IMG/VR virus record: IMGVR_UViG_3300031456_000008 | Span: 1-46,450 of that record | Length of the DNA stretch: 46,450 nt | Source: a virus | Reading direction: 5' to 3' (one strand) | Shown: positions 29,951-38,414 of the stretch, in pieces | Layout: every line of letters starts with the position of its first letter | How positions within the stretch are numbered: position 1 is the first letter of the stretch | The notes under the pieces: model-generated | What the model was told of the DNA's origin: nothing | Databases searched by the model: none | What the model saw: the letters and a program-made list of their open reading frames with translations, nothing else | Made by a program: the position numbers and the translations under genes

Positions 29951-30456
29951 TGAAGGACACCTTCGGCCTCGTGCCGCCCGATATCAAAGCCAAATACGAG
30001 CGGGCCGAGTGGGTTGACAAATCGGCCACCGCAGGGCGTGCCTTGGAAAAGGAACTGCAGTCGATCTTCGGCCGCGAGATGGAGGTTGTGCTGGTCCGTC
30101 ACGACATCAGTCCCCAAACCCTGCCCGATGGAGCCGTGGCCGGAGCTTGGCATGTGCGGCGCAATAATCCAGCCCCCGAGCTGCCGACCTACATGCCCAT
30201 TCTCGACTCAGACGGGGGTTATCGGGAACCCGATTCCCAGGTCATCGCCGAACTCGCTGCTCGTGACCTACGACGTAAAGGTGTGATGCAGAAAGTTCTA
30301 GACCGCACGCGCACCGACCAGCCTCATTTGCAGGGCCAAAAAGACCTGCGCAAAGAACAGCGGCATGACCAGCTCAAGGAAGACTTCCGAGCAGCTAAGC
30401 GAGTTCGAGGCGAGGGTGGGTTGAAACGAAGCTACGCAAAGAAGAGGGCGACGTGA
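29950..30456 (+). CDS. Hypothetical virion protein
   Basis: 168 aa. MKDTFGLVPPDIKAKYERAEW opens; a central fold has GAWHVRRNNPAPELPTYMPI; the basic C-terminal tail (RKEQRHDQLKEDF, AAKRVRGEGG) looks nucleic-acid binding. A minor structural protein is likely. Confidence 0.6.
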   Translation: MKDTFGLVPPDIKAKYERAEWVDKSATAGRALEKELQSIFGREMEVVLVRHDISPQTLPDGAVAGAWHVRRNNPAPELPTYMPILDSDGGYREPDSQVIAELAARDLRRKGVMQKVLDRTRTDQPHLQGQKDLRKEQRHDQLKEDFRAAKRVRGEGGLKRSYAKKRAT

Positions 30457-31061
30457 CCGCAGCTGAACTCGTCGCCCGGTTCAAAGCCCAGGGGTTTCAC
30501 TACTTGACTGAAGCAGAATGTCTCGGCTACCTGAACGACGCCTACCTTCTGGATATCTGCGAGGAAGAAGACTGGCCTTTCCTCGAAGCAATCAAAGAAG
30601 GCAAAGCCCCGCTGGAAGTCAAAGACCTGCGCACGATTGAATACGTCACGAACTTGACCCAGGAAACCAAGCTCGATCCCCTGCGCAGGGCGCGGATCAC
30701 GGATGATTTCTCTCCTGACCTGACGACCCCCGGTAGCCCCTTCGTCTACTACCTGACCGAAGGCAAGAAGGTCAATGTCTATCCGGTCTCAACGAACGAC
30801 GAATTCGCTGTTCGATACTGGAAGGTCCCTGAAGAACTCAGCGGCACCAAAGAACCTCTGTCGCCCCCGCGCTTTCACAGCCTGATTGTGGACGGAGCAC
30901 GAGCGAGGGCTTATCCGAATTCCGATGACTGGGAACTCGCGACGGCGGCTGAAAACAAATTCCTCGTTGGACTTGAGCGAATGCGCGATTCCTTGATGAA
31001 TATGCAGCATGACGCCCCGGACGATCACGTAGTGGTCGAAGACGCCGCAGCGATGCGATGA
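30453..31061 (+). CDS. Head-tail adaptor (P22 gp4-like)
   Basis: 202 aa, GTG start. A helical start (ELVARFKAQGFHYLTEAECLGYLNDAYLL) with the adaptor pattern seen in podovirus tail accessory factors, strand hairpins (GKKVNVYPVSTNDEFAVRYW) and an acidic tail. It sits after the coat group and before the stabilisation protein, matching gp4 of P22-like phages. Joins the portal to the tail. Confidence 0.7.
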   Translation: MTAAELVARFKAQGFHYLTEAECLGYLNDAYLLDICEEEDWPFLEAIKEGKAPLEVKDLRTIEYVTNLTQETKLDPLRRARITDDFSPDLTTPGSPFVYYLTEGKKVNVYPVSTNDEFAVRYWKVPEELSGTKEPLSPPRFHSLIVDGARARAYPNSDDWELATAAENKFLVGLERMRDSLMNMQHDAPDDHVVVEDAAAMR

Positions 31062-32650
31062 GCCCGCTGAGAGGCGACACGGGATATCCGTCCCAAGGAT
31101 TCGGCCGTGGTCTCAATTTACGAGACAAGCCTGATGCGGTCGACCAGGCGGAGTGCATCGACGCCCGCGACGTAATTTTCAGCGACCGGGGAGCCATTGA
31201 GCAACGCCCGGGCTATGACAACCTCACTGCGGCCCTCACGAACCGCGTAGCGAGCCTTGAACCCTTCTATAAGACCTCGGGGACCAAGCAGCTCCTAGCG
31301 GGCTGTGGGACGCGCCTAGAGACGATAGGCACCGGAGGGGAAGTCGTGGACTCAGAGACGGGTCTAACGAGCGCCGTCTGGGATTTTGCCCGCTTTGGCA
31401 AACCCAACTCAGAGGTTGCCTATGCGGGCAACGGGACCGACACGCTGCGCAAATGGAACGGGACCGAATGGACCGCTCCGACCGCGACCGTCAACGGCGA
31501 AGCCGCGAAAGCGATGCCCAAGGCTGGGTCTCTCTGCGTCTGGCCCTCGGGCGGAAACCGTCTTGTAGCTACCCGCTTCTCAACCACTACTGGGGGACCG
31601 GGAGGAGCAACGTCCTCGCCCGATCACGTCTGGATTTCTAACCCCGGAGACCCTGAGGCATGGCAGACCGTCGAACCCGAAGAAAACGACGTGCAGCTTT
31701 ACCCTGGCAACGGCGAGGCGATACAAGCCGCCATCGCCTGGAAGGAATTCGTCTTCGTCTTCAAGGAAACGAGCTTCTTTGTCTTCTACTCGGTGGGCGG
31801 TGCTGAAAACTCCCCGGAATTCAACTACCGCCCCGTCGATGCAGAGGTAGGCATGGTCTCCCCACGAGCCGTCTGCACCCACCCCAGCGGGGTCTACTTC
31901 ATGGCCCGCAACGGCGTCTATCGCACGACCGGCCAAGAGCCCGAGTTGATCTCCAGCCTGATCGAGCCAATCTTCTCCGGCGAAGCCTCGCCTTTCTACA
32001 CGGGTGGAACCCTGGCTCATGGCTCGATAACCAATTGCGCGATGGGGGTCTGGGAGGACCGGATCTACCTGGCCTTCCCGAGCGCTGAAGCTAACAACCG
32101 CGTCTTGGTCTATGACCCGAAATTTGATTGGTGGAGCCTGCTATCCATACCTGCCTCGTGTCTTGCGACCTTTCGTATCGGCTCGACTGAGGAGCTGGTC
32201 TTCGGCTACGCCTCGGGGGACAACAAAATCGGCAGACACTCCAGCGTCTTCACGAACGATGAGGGCGCGGCCATCGAATCTCGTTGGCGCTCGGGCTGGT
32301 TTGACCTGAACAACCCCGACCGCAAGACGATCCGCGAATCCAAGGTCTGGGGCAGTGGCAGGGTCGGCATGGGTCTGGATTCGGATTTCATTATCAACAC
32401 GGCTGAAACGGTCTCTCTCGACATGTCCGGCTCTACGGGCGGAGTTCTCGGCGGGGAAGGCATTCTCGGCGGCGAAGGCTTCCTTGGCGATACCGTCAAA
32501 GCCCTCGTTGGAACCCAGCGCCGCGTAGCCGAACGCGGGACCACCTTCTCAGCTTTGTTTTCAAACTCAACCCTGGACCAAGAGTGGTCCGTACACCGCC
32601 TCGACCATCTCTTGAGGGAGATATCGAAGCCCTCAACGATAGGCGCATGA
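31058..32650 (+). CDS. Tail stabilisation protein (P22 gp10-like)
   Basis: 530 aa. The opening GFGRGLNLRDKPDAVDQAEC and the repeated blade-like motifs (VWDFARFGKPNSEVAYAGNG, WISNPGDPEAW, GVYFMARNGVYRT) match podovirus stabilisation proteins, which are beta-propeller-like. It plugs the tail between adaptor and fibre. It carries VLGGEGILGGEGFLGD near residue 465, a Gly-rich six-residue repeat shared with the fibre at 34805. Complete by length. Confidence 0.8.
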   Translation: MSPLRGDTGYPSQGFGRGLNLRDKPDAVDQAECIDARDVIFSDRGAIEQRPGYDNLTAALTNRVASLEPFYKTSGTKQLLAGCGTRLETIGTGGEVVDSETGLTSAVWDFARFGKPNSEVAYAGNGTDTLRKWNGTEWTAPTATVNGEAAKAMPKAGSLCVWPSGGNRLVATRFSTTTGGPGGATSSPDHVWISNPGDPEAWQTVEPEENDVQLYPGNGEAIQAAIAWKEFVFVFKETSFFVFYSVGGAENSPEFNYRPVDAEVGMVSPRAVCTHPSGVYFMARNGVYRTTGQEPELISSLIEPIFSGEASPFYTGGTLAHGSITNCAMGVWEDRIYLAFPSAEANNRVLVYDPKFDWWSLLSIPASCLATFRIGSTEELVFGYASGDNKIGRHSSVFTNDEGAAIESRWRSGWFDLNNPDRKTIRESKVWGSGRVGMGLDSDFIINTAETVSLDMSGSTGGVLGGEGILGGEGFLGDTVKALVGTQRRVAERGTTFSALFSNSTLDQEWSVHRLDHLLREISKPSTIGA

Positions 32651-32660
32651 AAGGACTCAC

Positions 32661-33455
32661 TTGACTGGAACGCTTGAAAACCCGGCAATCGGTGAAAAAA
32701 ACGAAAAAGGCGATCCGAAAATCGTTGAACTCGTTAAACAGTTCAACGCCTTGCTCGACGGCTCCAACAAAATACCGGGAACCAGCCTCGCGGCCGCCGC
32801 CGCCATCGCCGGTACTCAGCTTGCGGCCGCTGCCGAAATCACGAACGCTCAGCTCAAAGGCGAAATCACCAACGCCAAACTGGCCGGTGAAATCGAAGGC
32901 AGCAAAATCAAAGCCGGAACGGTCGAAGACTCGGATCTAGCGAGTCCCAATAACTCGTTCTATCGGACCCTTCTCTTTGGCGCACAGGGAATAGGAAACG
33001 GTCGCGTCGCTGGCACCTATTTCTTAGGCAACCAGGCCACGACCAACCCGCCAGTGAGCGGGGGAACGGTCATAACCACCGAACAGGTAACCCCCTTCCC
33101 AGTCTTCTACTTCGCAAAAGCAGACTTTGAAGTGGGGTCGAAGACCCAGAAACTCCGTCTTCGCGCCCAGGCAAGTGTGAATGCAACGAAACCAACGATC
33201 AAATTTACCTTTGGCCTTTACCCGATCACGGTAGCGGGCGGCGCAAATGTCCTCACGGTGACGATGGGGTCTGTGGTTGCCAGCTCCACGGTCGAAATCA
33301 ACGAACCTGCCGCCTCGACGGTGACGCAGGCCGTAAACTCAGACCTCACCATTCCCTCTGATGGTGCCTATGTTCTCGGGGTTGTAACTAGTGGCACGCT
33401 TACCGCCAGTTCAGCGCTTTACCTTTCCGCCCAGGTGCAGACCCGTAGCGTCTAG
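32661..33455 (+). CDS. Tail fibre-like protein
   Basis: 264 aa, TTG start with AAAGGA before it. Residues 40-90 hold an Ala-rich and KGEI/NAKL-type repetitive helix pattern (EITNAQLKGEITNAKLAGEI), fit for a trimeric stalk. The C-terminal 160 residues are a strand-rich head. A fibre or fibre-adaptor role is likely. The last 56 bases overlap the end of the leftward metalloprotease gene. Confidence 0.68.
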   Translation: MTGTLENPAIGEKNEKGDPKIVELVKQFNALLDGSNKIPGTSLAAAAAIAGTQLAAAAEITNAQLKGEITNAKLAGEIEGSKIKAGTVEDSDLASPNNSFYRTLLFGAQGIGNGRVAGTYFLGNQATTNPPVSGGTVITTEQVTPFPVFYFAKADFEVGSKTQKLRLRAQASVNATKPTIKFTFGLYPITVAGGANVLTVTMGSVVASSTVEINEPAASTVTQAVNSDLTIPSDGAYVLGVVTSGTLTASSALYLSAQVQTRSV

Positions 33456-33951
33456 GTCGTGCGTGCCGATCCTTGAGTCTTGAGTGCATCCGTGCTTCGC
33501 AGCCGGGAATCACGGGTTTAAAGGTCACGCGCCAGAACATCGGGCTGGATTCGCTTGGGTCGTGCCCAAGGCCGAGCATATGGCCGTACTCATGGACCGT
33601 GATGCGGCAGCGTAGTTCGAGTGCTTTGGCGTGAAGGCGTGGTGCCACCACATAGCCTTCTTCGATGGGCTGCAGTTGCTTTAGGTGCTGTTCGATGAGG
33701 GGAAGCGCTAACACTTTGAGCCAGCAACGCCCTGGTTTGAGCGCGGTTCCCTCGGCTTCCTCCTCGCCCGCCCAAAAGAATTCGGCTTCTGAGAATTCTT
33801 CGGTGATGCACTGTGGCGAGTGAAACCAGCCCCAGTATTCGCGAGCAGTTTGCATATCGTCGGCAAGCGTCGGGGCGGTCAGTGCCTTGGCCGTGCCCGC
33901 CGTGCCTAATGCCAAGAGGATCAATGAAAGCCCTAGAATCTTGCGGCACAT
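33400..33951 (-). CDS. Secreted zinc metalloprotease, metzincin-like
   Basis: 183 aa, leftward. A signal peptide (residues 1-23, KILGLSLILLALGTAGTAKA) is followed by a secreted domain. HEYGHMLGLGH at residues 120-130 is the complete HExxHxxGxxH zinc motif, and a Met (138) in SSPMFW fits the Met-turn eight residues after the last His, so it belongs with the metzincins, matrixin- or archaemetzincin-like. Such enzymes cut proteins; a phage gene of this kind could cleave host surface proteins. It lies in a leftward cassette, with GGAGGA before the ATG. All catalytic positions are present. The 183-residue length is small for the family. Confidence 0.85.
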   Translation of the reverse strand: MCRKILGLSLILLALGTAGTAKALTAPTLADDMQTAREYWGWFHSPQCITEEFSEAEFFWAGEEEAEGTALKPGRCWLKVLALPLIEQHLKQLQPIEEGYVVAPRLHAKALELRCRITVHEYGHMLGLGHDPSESSPMFWRVTFKPVIPGCEARMHSRLKDRHARPRRYGSAPGRKGKALNWR

Positions 33952-33973
33952 GGAGTCTAATCCTCCGTGTCAG

Positions 33974-34003
33974 GCCCCGAGGCGCTGAGAACGTCGTCGG
34001 GGC
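33974..34003. other. Hairpin GCCCCGA...TCGGGGC
   Basis: Seven perfect pairs (33974-33980 with 33997-34003). On the plus strand it is followed by TATTTGT, a weak terminator that would stop rightward antisense transcription; on the minus strand it lies in the leader of the metalloprotease message. Confidence 0.5.
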
Positions 34004-34008
34004 TATTT

Positions 34009-34032
34009 GTAATGACATCCTAGCACGTCATT
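34009..34032 (-). promoter_or_regulatory. Leftward extended -10 inside a GTAATGAC dyad
   Basis: AATGAC (34011-34016) and GTCATT (34027-34032) form a dyad. The ten bases between them are, on the minus strand, GTGCTAGGAT, which gives TGC plus TAGGAT, an extended -10. It would drive the metalloprotease with a leader of about 60 bases. The dyad covers the -10, so a protein bound there would block it. Confidence 0.5.
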
Positions 34033-34246
34033 CCCATTCAAGTTCGCCGCTGTCGATTCGGAAGTGAGCAGCCGGTTCCGGGCATTCAACGCCGCCGTAC
34101 CTAGCTGGGACGCTGCGGCATTCCGGGGCGGTGCTTGATGCGTGGTAGGGAAGAATCCCGGCCACGAATAGCCCGACCACCAAGGCGACGATGGCGAGGA
34201 GAATGCAACTTTCGATCACGTCCCTTGCTTCTCGAAATCGCCACAT
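34028..34246 (-). CDS. Small membrane protein of the leftward cassette
   Basis: 72 aa. One membrane helix (about residues 11-32, VIESCILLAIVALVVGLFVAGI), then an outer part with two Cys (PECRSVPARYGGVECPEP) that may form a disulfide. Its stop overlaps the dyad upstream of the metalloprotease. It might act with that protease, for instance as an anchor or immunity factor; this is inference from the position. Confidence 0.6.
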   Translation of the reverse strand: MWRFREARDVIESCILLAIVALVVGLFVAGILPYHASSTAPECRSVPARYGGVECPEPAAHFRIDSGELEWE

Positions 34247-34267
34247 GAGAAAGGAAACCGTATCACC

Positions 34268-34486
34268 TTGGAGCCGCCCACCGCAATCGAGCGTGACTTA
34301 GAGTGGATCAAGAAGACGCTCGAAACGATTGAGCGGGGCCTTGAAAAGATCCCTACGGACACCGAGCGAATCTATGTCACCAAGGCTGAATTCGAGCCGA
34401 TCAAGCGAGTCATCTACGGAATCGTCACGCTGATCCTCTCCGCTGTTGTCATGGCCATCATCGCTCAGGTCTTGGTCTCCAAATGA
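34268..34486 (+). CDS. XhlA-like membrane protein, holin-associated
   Basis: 72 aa, TTG start after AAAGG. A coiled coil (ERDLEWIKKTLETIERGLEKI) is followed by a C-terminal membrane helix (GIVTLILSAVVMAIIAQVLV), the layout of hemolysin XhlA and phage holin partners. It could act at lysis or as a tail membrane anchor. Overlaps the next gene. Confidence 0.6.
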   Translation: MEPPTAIERDLEWIKKTLETIERGLEKIPTDTERIYVTKAEFEPIKRVIYGIVTLILSAVVMAIIAQVLVSK

Positions 34487-34794
34487 GATTGACCAAGGGC
34501 CGCGTTGCGATCATCGTCGTCATCCTGCTTGTCGGAATCGGAGCTGCGATTTTCAGTCGCGCAAAGACCGTCTCAAGCGTCTGCTCCAGCCAAAAGGAGA
34601 TCACGCAGACGATCAACATGCACGACGTGGCACTGAAAGAATTCATCGACGCCAATGTGCGCGCCAGACGCCACACGGGCGACCTCGCACTTCACGAAGG
34701 CAACGTGGGCGAAGCGACGCTCCAGTACTCCATCGCCAACGAATACCGCGAAATCGGCGACCGCTTCACCCCTCTTCCCGACCCTACTCGCTGA
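34483..34794 (+). CDS. Membrane-anchored protein
   Basis: 103 aa. N-terminal membrane helix (VAIIVVILLVGIGAAIF) and a helical outside part. Only one Cys (VSSVCSSQ). Resembles a signal-anchored protein of unknown role in the fibre cluster. Confidence 0.58.
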   Translation: MRLTKGRVAIIVVILLVGIGAAIFSRAKTVSSVCSSQKEITQTINMHDVALKEFIDANVRARRHTGDLALHEGNVGEATLQYSIANEYREIGDRFTPLPDPTR

Positions 34795-34804
34795 AAGGAA
34801 CACC

Positions 34805-36526
34805 TTGCCTCTTTGGCCTCTTCCCGGCGGGACCGTCAAAGAACCCGCCGACGATCAGAACTTCCGTGCCCTTGCTGAAAAGGGTGGCGAAGTCGAGGAA
34901 GACGTAGTTGCGATTGAAAAAGAAGGGCTCCCCGCATCAGGCAAAGCCGGGGGCGTTCTCTCAGGCGAATATCCCAACCCAGGGTTCGCTACCCCGCAAG
35001 CCACCGTGGCCGAACTTAACAGCGAGGCATCTACGCGCTCGGGAGCAGACGAAACCCTGACGACCAATCTCGCCAACGAGAAAAGTGCCAGGGAAACGGG
35101 AGACAACGAACGGGTCAAAGGCCCGGCCTCGGCCACCGAATCGGACATAGTGGTTTACAGCGGCACCACGGGCAAAATCGTCAAAGACGGTGGGAAAACG
35201 GTTGCCCAGGTCCTCGCTCGCGAAAACCATACGGGCACTCAGCTCGCCGCAACCGTCTCAGATTTCGATACGCAGGTCCGCAAATCGACGCTGAACCAGA
35301 TGACGGCCCCCACGGCCGATCTGTCGATCAATACGCACAAACTGACCAACGTCCTTGACCCAACCGAAAATCTAGACGCGGCCAACAAGGAGTACGTGGA
35401 CATTGCGGCATCGGCTGCGGCTGCCGGACTTTCCATCAAGAACCCTGTGGTCTACGCCTCAGCCGCAGCTCTGACCGCTACCGCTGAAGCCGAAAAAACG
35501 CTAGAAGGTAATTGCCCTCTTGAAATCGATGGCAAAAACACTCCGGCGATGAACGCCCGGCTACTGCTCAAGACTCAGGCATCTGAAAAACGCAACGGTA
35601 TTTATGAAGTTACCAAAGAGGAATGTCTGGGCGGGGAAGGGACGCTGGGCGGGGAAGGGACGCTGGGCACTGGATCGAAATGGAAACTGACCAGGACTGC
35701 GGACGCAGATACCGAAGCCGAGGTCAAACAAGGGATGTATGTCCCGGTCACGCAGGGTGCGGTCAACGCTGGCACGGCATGGACGCTTAGCACCCCTGAT
35801 CCCATTGTCATTGGCACTACGGCGCAGGCGTTTAGTCCTTACACGGCAGTTCCAGGTGGTGCGGCTGGCGGGGATCTCACGGGCACCTATCCAAACCCGA
35901 TGCTCAAAGAAGGCGCGGTGGTCAATGCTGACGTGAACTCGGCGGCCGCCATCGCCTATTCCAAGCTGAATCTCGCCGCGAGTATCACGGGAACGGGAGA
36001 CAATGCGGCAGGCAACCGCAACTACGGAATCGTTGAAGCTCTCCCTACCTCGCCCACTCCCGCCAAAGGCGATGTTTGCCGCTTCAAAGTCGCAGCCGGG
36101 GTCTACTGGGATTTGCTCTATACCGAAGAGGCAACCTATCCCTGGGCCAAGATCGGCGGCCCGCCGCTTCGCCAGGACGCAAGCAACCAGGAAACCAAAG
36201 AAAAAACCTTTCAGACCACCGGCTCGCCTTCGATCACCGCGCCATTGGCAATGGAATTCCGCCCGCGATTCGGTGCTGCCGGAATTCAGCTAGGGGAAGC
36301 CGGGCTGGAGGAAGGTGGAGTCGGGCTATTCATCGACGGGGTCTCGGTCGGGGCTGCCGGTGTGGTTGGGACCGATCAGTTCGACATGTCGCCCGCGAAC
36401 CTCAGCACCGGCTCGCAGGTAGTGGCCAAAAGCAAAGCTATCAACACCCGCTACAAGACTCTGAACGGGAAAAAAGTTAGCTTCTTCGCCCTCTTCGTTG
36501 AGGTAGACCCCCTGCGAGTCGGATAG
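34805..36526 (+). CDS. Tail fibre protein
   Basis: 573 aa from the TTG at 34805 that follows AAAGGAACACC; the frame stays open upstream, but without such a site. A coiled-coil stem (ASTRSGADETLTTNLANEK) leads into YPNP-type repeats (GEYPNPGFA, GTYPNPMLK), which are common in phage fibres. It also has LGGEGTLGGEGTLG, encoded by an 18-bp tandem repeat. The end is a strand-rich head (GVGLFIDGVSVGAAGVVG). Host recognition is the likely role. Confidence 0.78.
   Translation: MPLWPLPGGTVKEPADDQNFRALAEKGGEVEEDVVAIEKEGLPASGKAGGVLSGEYPNPGFATPQATVAELNSEASTRSGADETLTTNLANEKSARETGDNERVKGPASATESDIVVYSGTTGKIVKDGGKTVAQVLARENHTGTQLAATVSDFDTQVRKSTLNQMTAPTADLSINTHKLTNVLDPTENLDAANKEYVDIAASAAAAGLSIKNPVVYASAAALTATAEAEKTLEGNCPLEIDGKNTPAMNARLLLKTQASEKRNGIYEVTKEECLGGEGTLGGEGTLGTGSKWKLTRTADADTEAEVKQGMYVPVTQGAVNAGTAWTLSTPDPIVIGTTAQAFSPYTAVPGGAAGGDLTGTYPNPMLKEGAVVNADVNSAAAIAYSKLNLAASITGTGDNAAGNRNYGIVEALPTSPTPAKGDVCRFKVAAGVYWDLLYTEEATYPWAKIGGPPLRQDASNQETKEKTFQTTGSPSITAPLAMEFRPRFGAAGIQLGEAGLEEGGVGLFIDGVSVGAAGVVGTDQFDMSPANLSTGSQVVAKSKAINTRYKTLNGKKVSFFALFVEVDPLRVG
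35627..35662 (+). repeat. 18-bp tandem repeat in the fibre gene, two copies
   Basis: Two exact 18-base units (35627-35644, 35645-35662) encode LGGEGT. The stabilisation protein at 32445-32510 encodes similar VLGGEG/ILGGEG units with more base differences. Confidence 0.8.
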
Positions 36527-36534
36527 GAGAATCC

Positions 36535-37350
36535 TTGCCACCGCGTACCTCCCGCAGAGCAATCGTCGCCCAGGCCATTCAGGCCCGGCGTCCGGCTGCC
36601 ACCTCAGGTGGGACCACGGCTCCCAGGGGTCGCCAGGGCATAGGCCCCAACCAGCCCGCGCGCTTGGGGATCGGCATTGGACCAGGCCGTCCCGCCAGAG
36701 GCCCCAAAGTAGGCATAGGCCAAGGAGAAGCGCTTCCCGGGGGCGGTGGTGGTGCCCCCTCTGGAACTCCTGGGGGCATAGCTCCTGCTCCGACGCCCTG
36801 GAATTCCCGCTATGAGCAGACCGTCTCAGGCGCTCGTCGCAAATACCTGAACGCCGAAGGGAACCTCGACCTCTCTGAAGCTCAGGCGAAACAGGAGTTC
36901 GGGCTAGATCCCGGCTTCAATGACTACCAGTCCAACCCGAATTCCCGAGCCGCGCTGTTGGAGCAGACCTATCTCAATCACAACCGGGGGATCATGAACT
37001 CGGCCGGGCTGCAGCTCTACTCGGGTTCGACCTCCAACCGCCTTGGCAATAACCGCTCCGCGTACGGCGCTAACCGCGATCAGCTTGCCTCGACCTACCG
37101 CGACGCGCTCGGGGAAATCGGAGCTAAACGCACTCAAGCCGCCGAAGAAAAAGCAGAAGCCGAACAAGGGGCCGAATGGGACCGCATCGGCGACGCTGAA
37201 AAGGCTCCACTTGATCCTGAAGCCGCACCGGGCAGGGGAGGGAAGGCACCGAGGGGTAAAGCGAAAACGAAAGCAAGGAAAAACCCCGACCGCGCCGCCA
37301 GCACCCGAGGAGCCATCAACCGCTCAGTTCCCCCAAGGAGAAGGAAATAG
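36535..37350 (+). CDS. Gly/Pro/Arg-rich virion protein
   Basis: 271 aa, TTG start. Residues 1-95 are low-complexity (Gly, Pro and Arg rich); 96-200 form a helical segment with repeated N-R-x-G-x-x patterns; the C-terminus is basic. Probably an internal virion or ejection protein, given its place before the two large internal proteins. Confidence 0.6.
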   Translation: MPPRTSRRAIVAQAIQARRPAATSGGTTAPRGRQGIGPNQPARLGIGIGPGRPARGPKVGIGQGEALPGGGGGAPSGTPGGIAPAPTPWNSRYEQTVSGARRKYLNAEGNLDLSEAQAKQEFGLDPGFNDYQSNPNSRAALLEQTYLNHNRGIMNSAGLQLYSGSTSNRLGNNRSAYGANRDQLASTYRDALGEIGAKRTQAAEEKAEAEQGAEWDRIGDAEKAPLDPEAAPGRGGKAPRGKAKTKARKNPDRAASTRGAINRSVPPRRRK

Positions 37351-38414
37351 TGGCTCGACCACGCAGAACCCCCGAGCAACGCCGCCGCAAAGAACAGGCA
37401 CGGGTCACGGAACCGCTTACGCCTCGTGGAGTCCGCCAGCAAACCCGCGCTGCCACGAACCTTCGCTTCCGTCCTCTGGAACGCGCTGCCAAAGGGGAAC
37501 TGCGAGCTTCCGGCCGTCGCGGTAAAGAAGTCGGCGACTGGTGGCAGAACTACCTCACTCAGGTCAACCAGGGACGCTCAGAGACCCAGGCTGCCTATGA
37601 GCAGGCCGGACTTTCTAACCAGGCCCAGATCGGTCAAGCCAGCGCCATCGACTCTGCGAACACCGCCAAACTGCAGGCAGAAGCCCAGAAATCCGCTGAG
37701 CTGCGCGGCACCACCGCTTCCAACGCCCCCGCCGAACGAGAGGCTGCAGCCCAAGCCCAGCGTAACTACCTCGCCGCTGCACAGGGTGGAGCCACCGCAC
37801 GCGCGGGCGCTAACCAATTCGCCTACCTGACCGATCAGAAGCGGATCGGTGTCGGCCAGTCCATCGCCTCTCGCAAGGAGGAGCAGCGCCGGGGCCGCTC
37901 AGTTCGCAAAGACATCTCGGCTATCGCCCGCGAACGCGGGGACTACGCGGCCACTAAACGCCAGGAACTCAAAGACAAAGAGTTTGAAAAGCAGGTTCAG
38001 AACCGCGCCTTCCCCCTGGAAAAACGCAAGGCAGCTTTTGAGGAACGCGAAGGTGGGCGCAAAGCTGGCCTCGAAGCCGAAGACAACCGTCGCCAAAACG
38101 AAGAACAGCGCAACGAAAACCGCAAAACCCGGCGCGAACCCAAAGAAGGAAAAGAAGGCAAGAAAGGCGGCCGTACGCCTACTGAAATCCGCGAAGGTCG
38201 CGAAGGTCATCGCAATGCTCAGGCCAAGGCAAAGCAGCTCGTCCAAGCTCACGGCTACCCGAGCACGGCGAAAGAATGGGCCGACCTCGAAGAAGCGGTA
38301 GCCAAAGAAGCCGAAGTAAGCCCCGCTGAGGCGCGAACTGCGGTGAAACGCATGAAAGGCCAAGCCAAACGCCAGCGTGAACGCAAACTCGAACAGAACT
38401 ATCCGCATCGGTAG
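37350..38414 (+). CDS. Internal virion protein, coiled coil
   Basis: 354 aa, GTG start with AAGGAG upstream. Mostly helical, Ala/Glu/Lys/Arg-rich (KRKAAFEEREGGRKAGLEAEDNRRQ) and long coiled coils. Similar small ejected proteins of podoviruses are helical. Overlaps the previous gene by one base. Confidence 0.65.
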   Translation: MARPRRTPEQRRRKEQARVTEPLTPRGVRQQTRAATNLRFRPLERAAKGELRASGRRGKEVGDWWQNYLTQVNQGRSETQAAYEQAGLSNQAQIGQASAIDSANTAKLQAEAQKSAELRGTTASNAPAEREAAAQAQRNYLAAAQGGATARAGANQFAYLTDQKRIGVGQSIASRKEEQRRGRSVRKDISAIARERGDYAATKRQELKDKEFEKQVQNRAFPLEKRKAAFEEREGGRKAGLEAEDNRRQNEEQRNENRKTRREPKEGKEGKKGGRTPTEIREGREGHRNAQAKAKQLVQAHGYPSTAKEWADLEEAVAKEAEVSPAEARTAVKRMKGQAKRQRERKLEQNYPHR

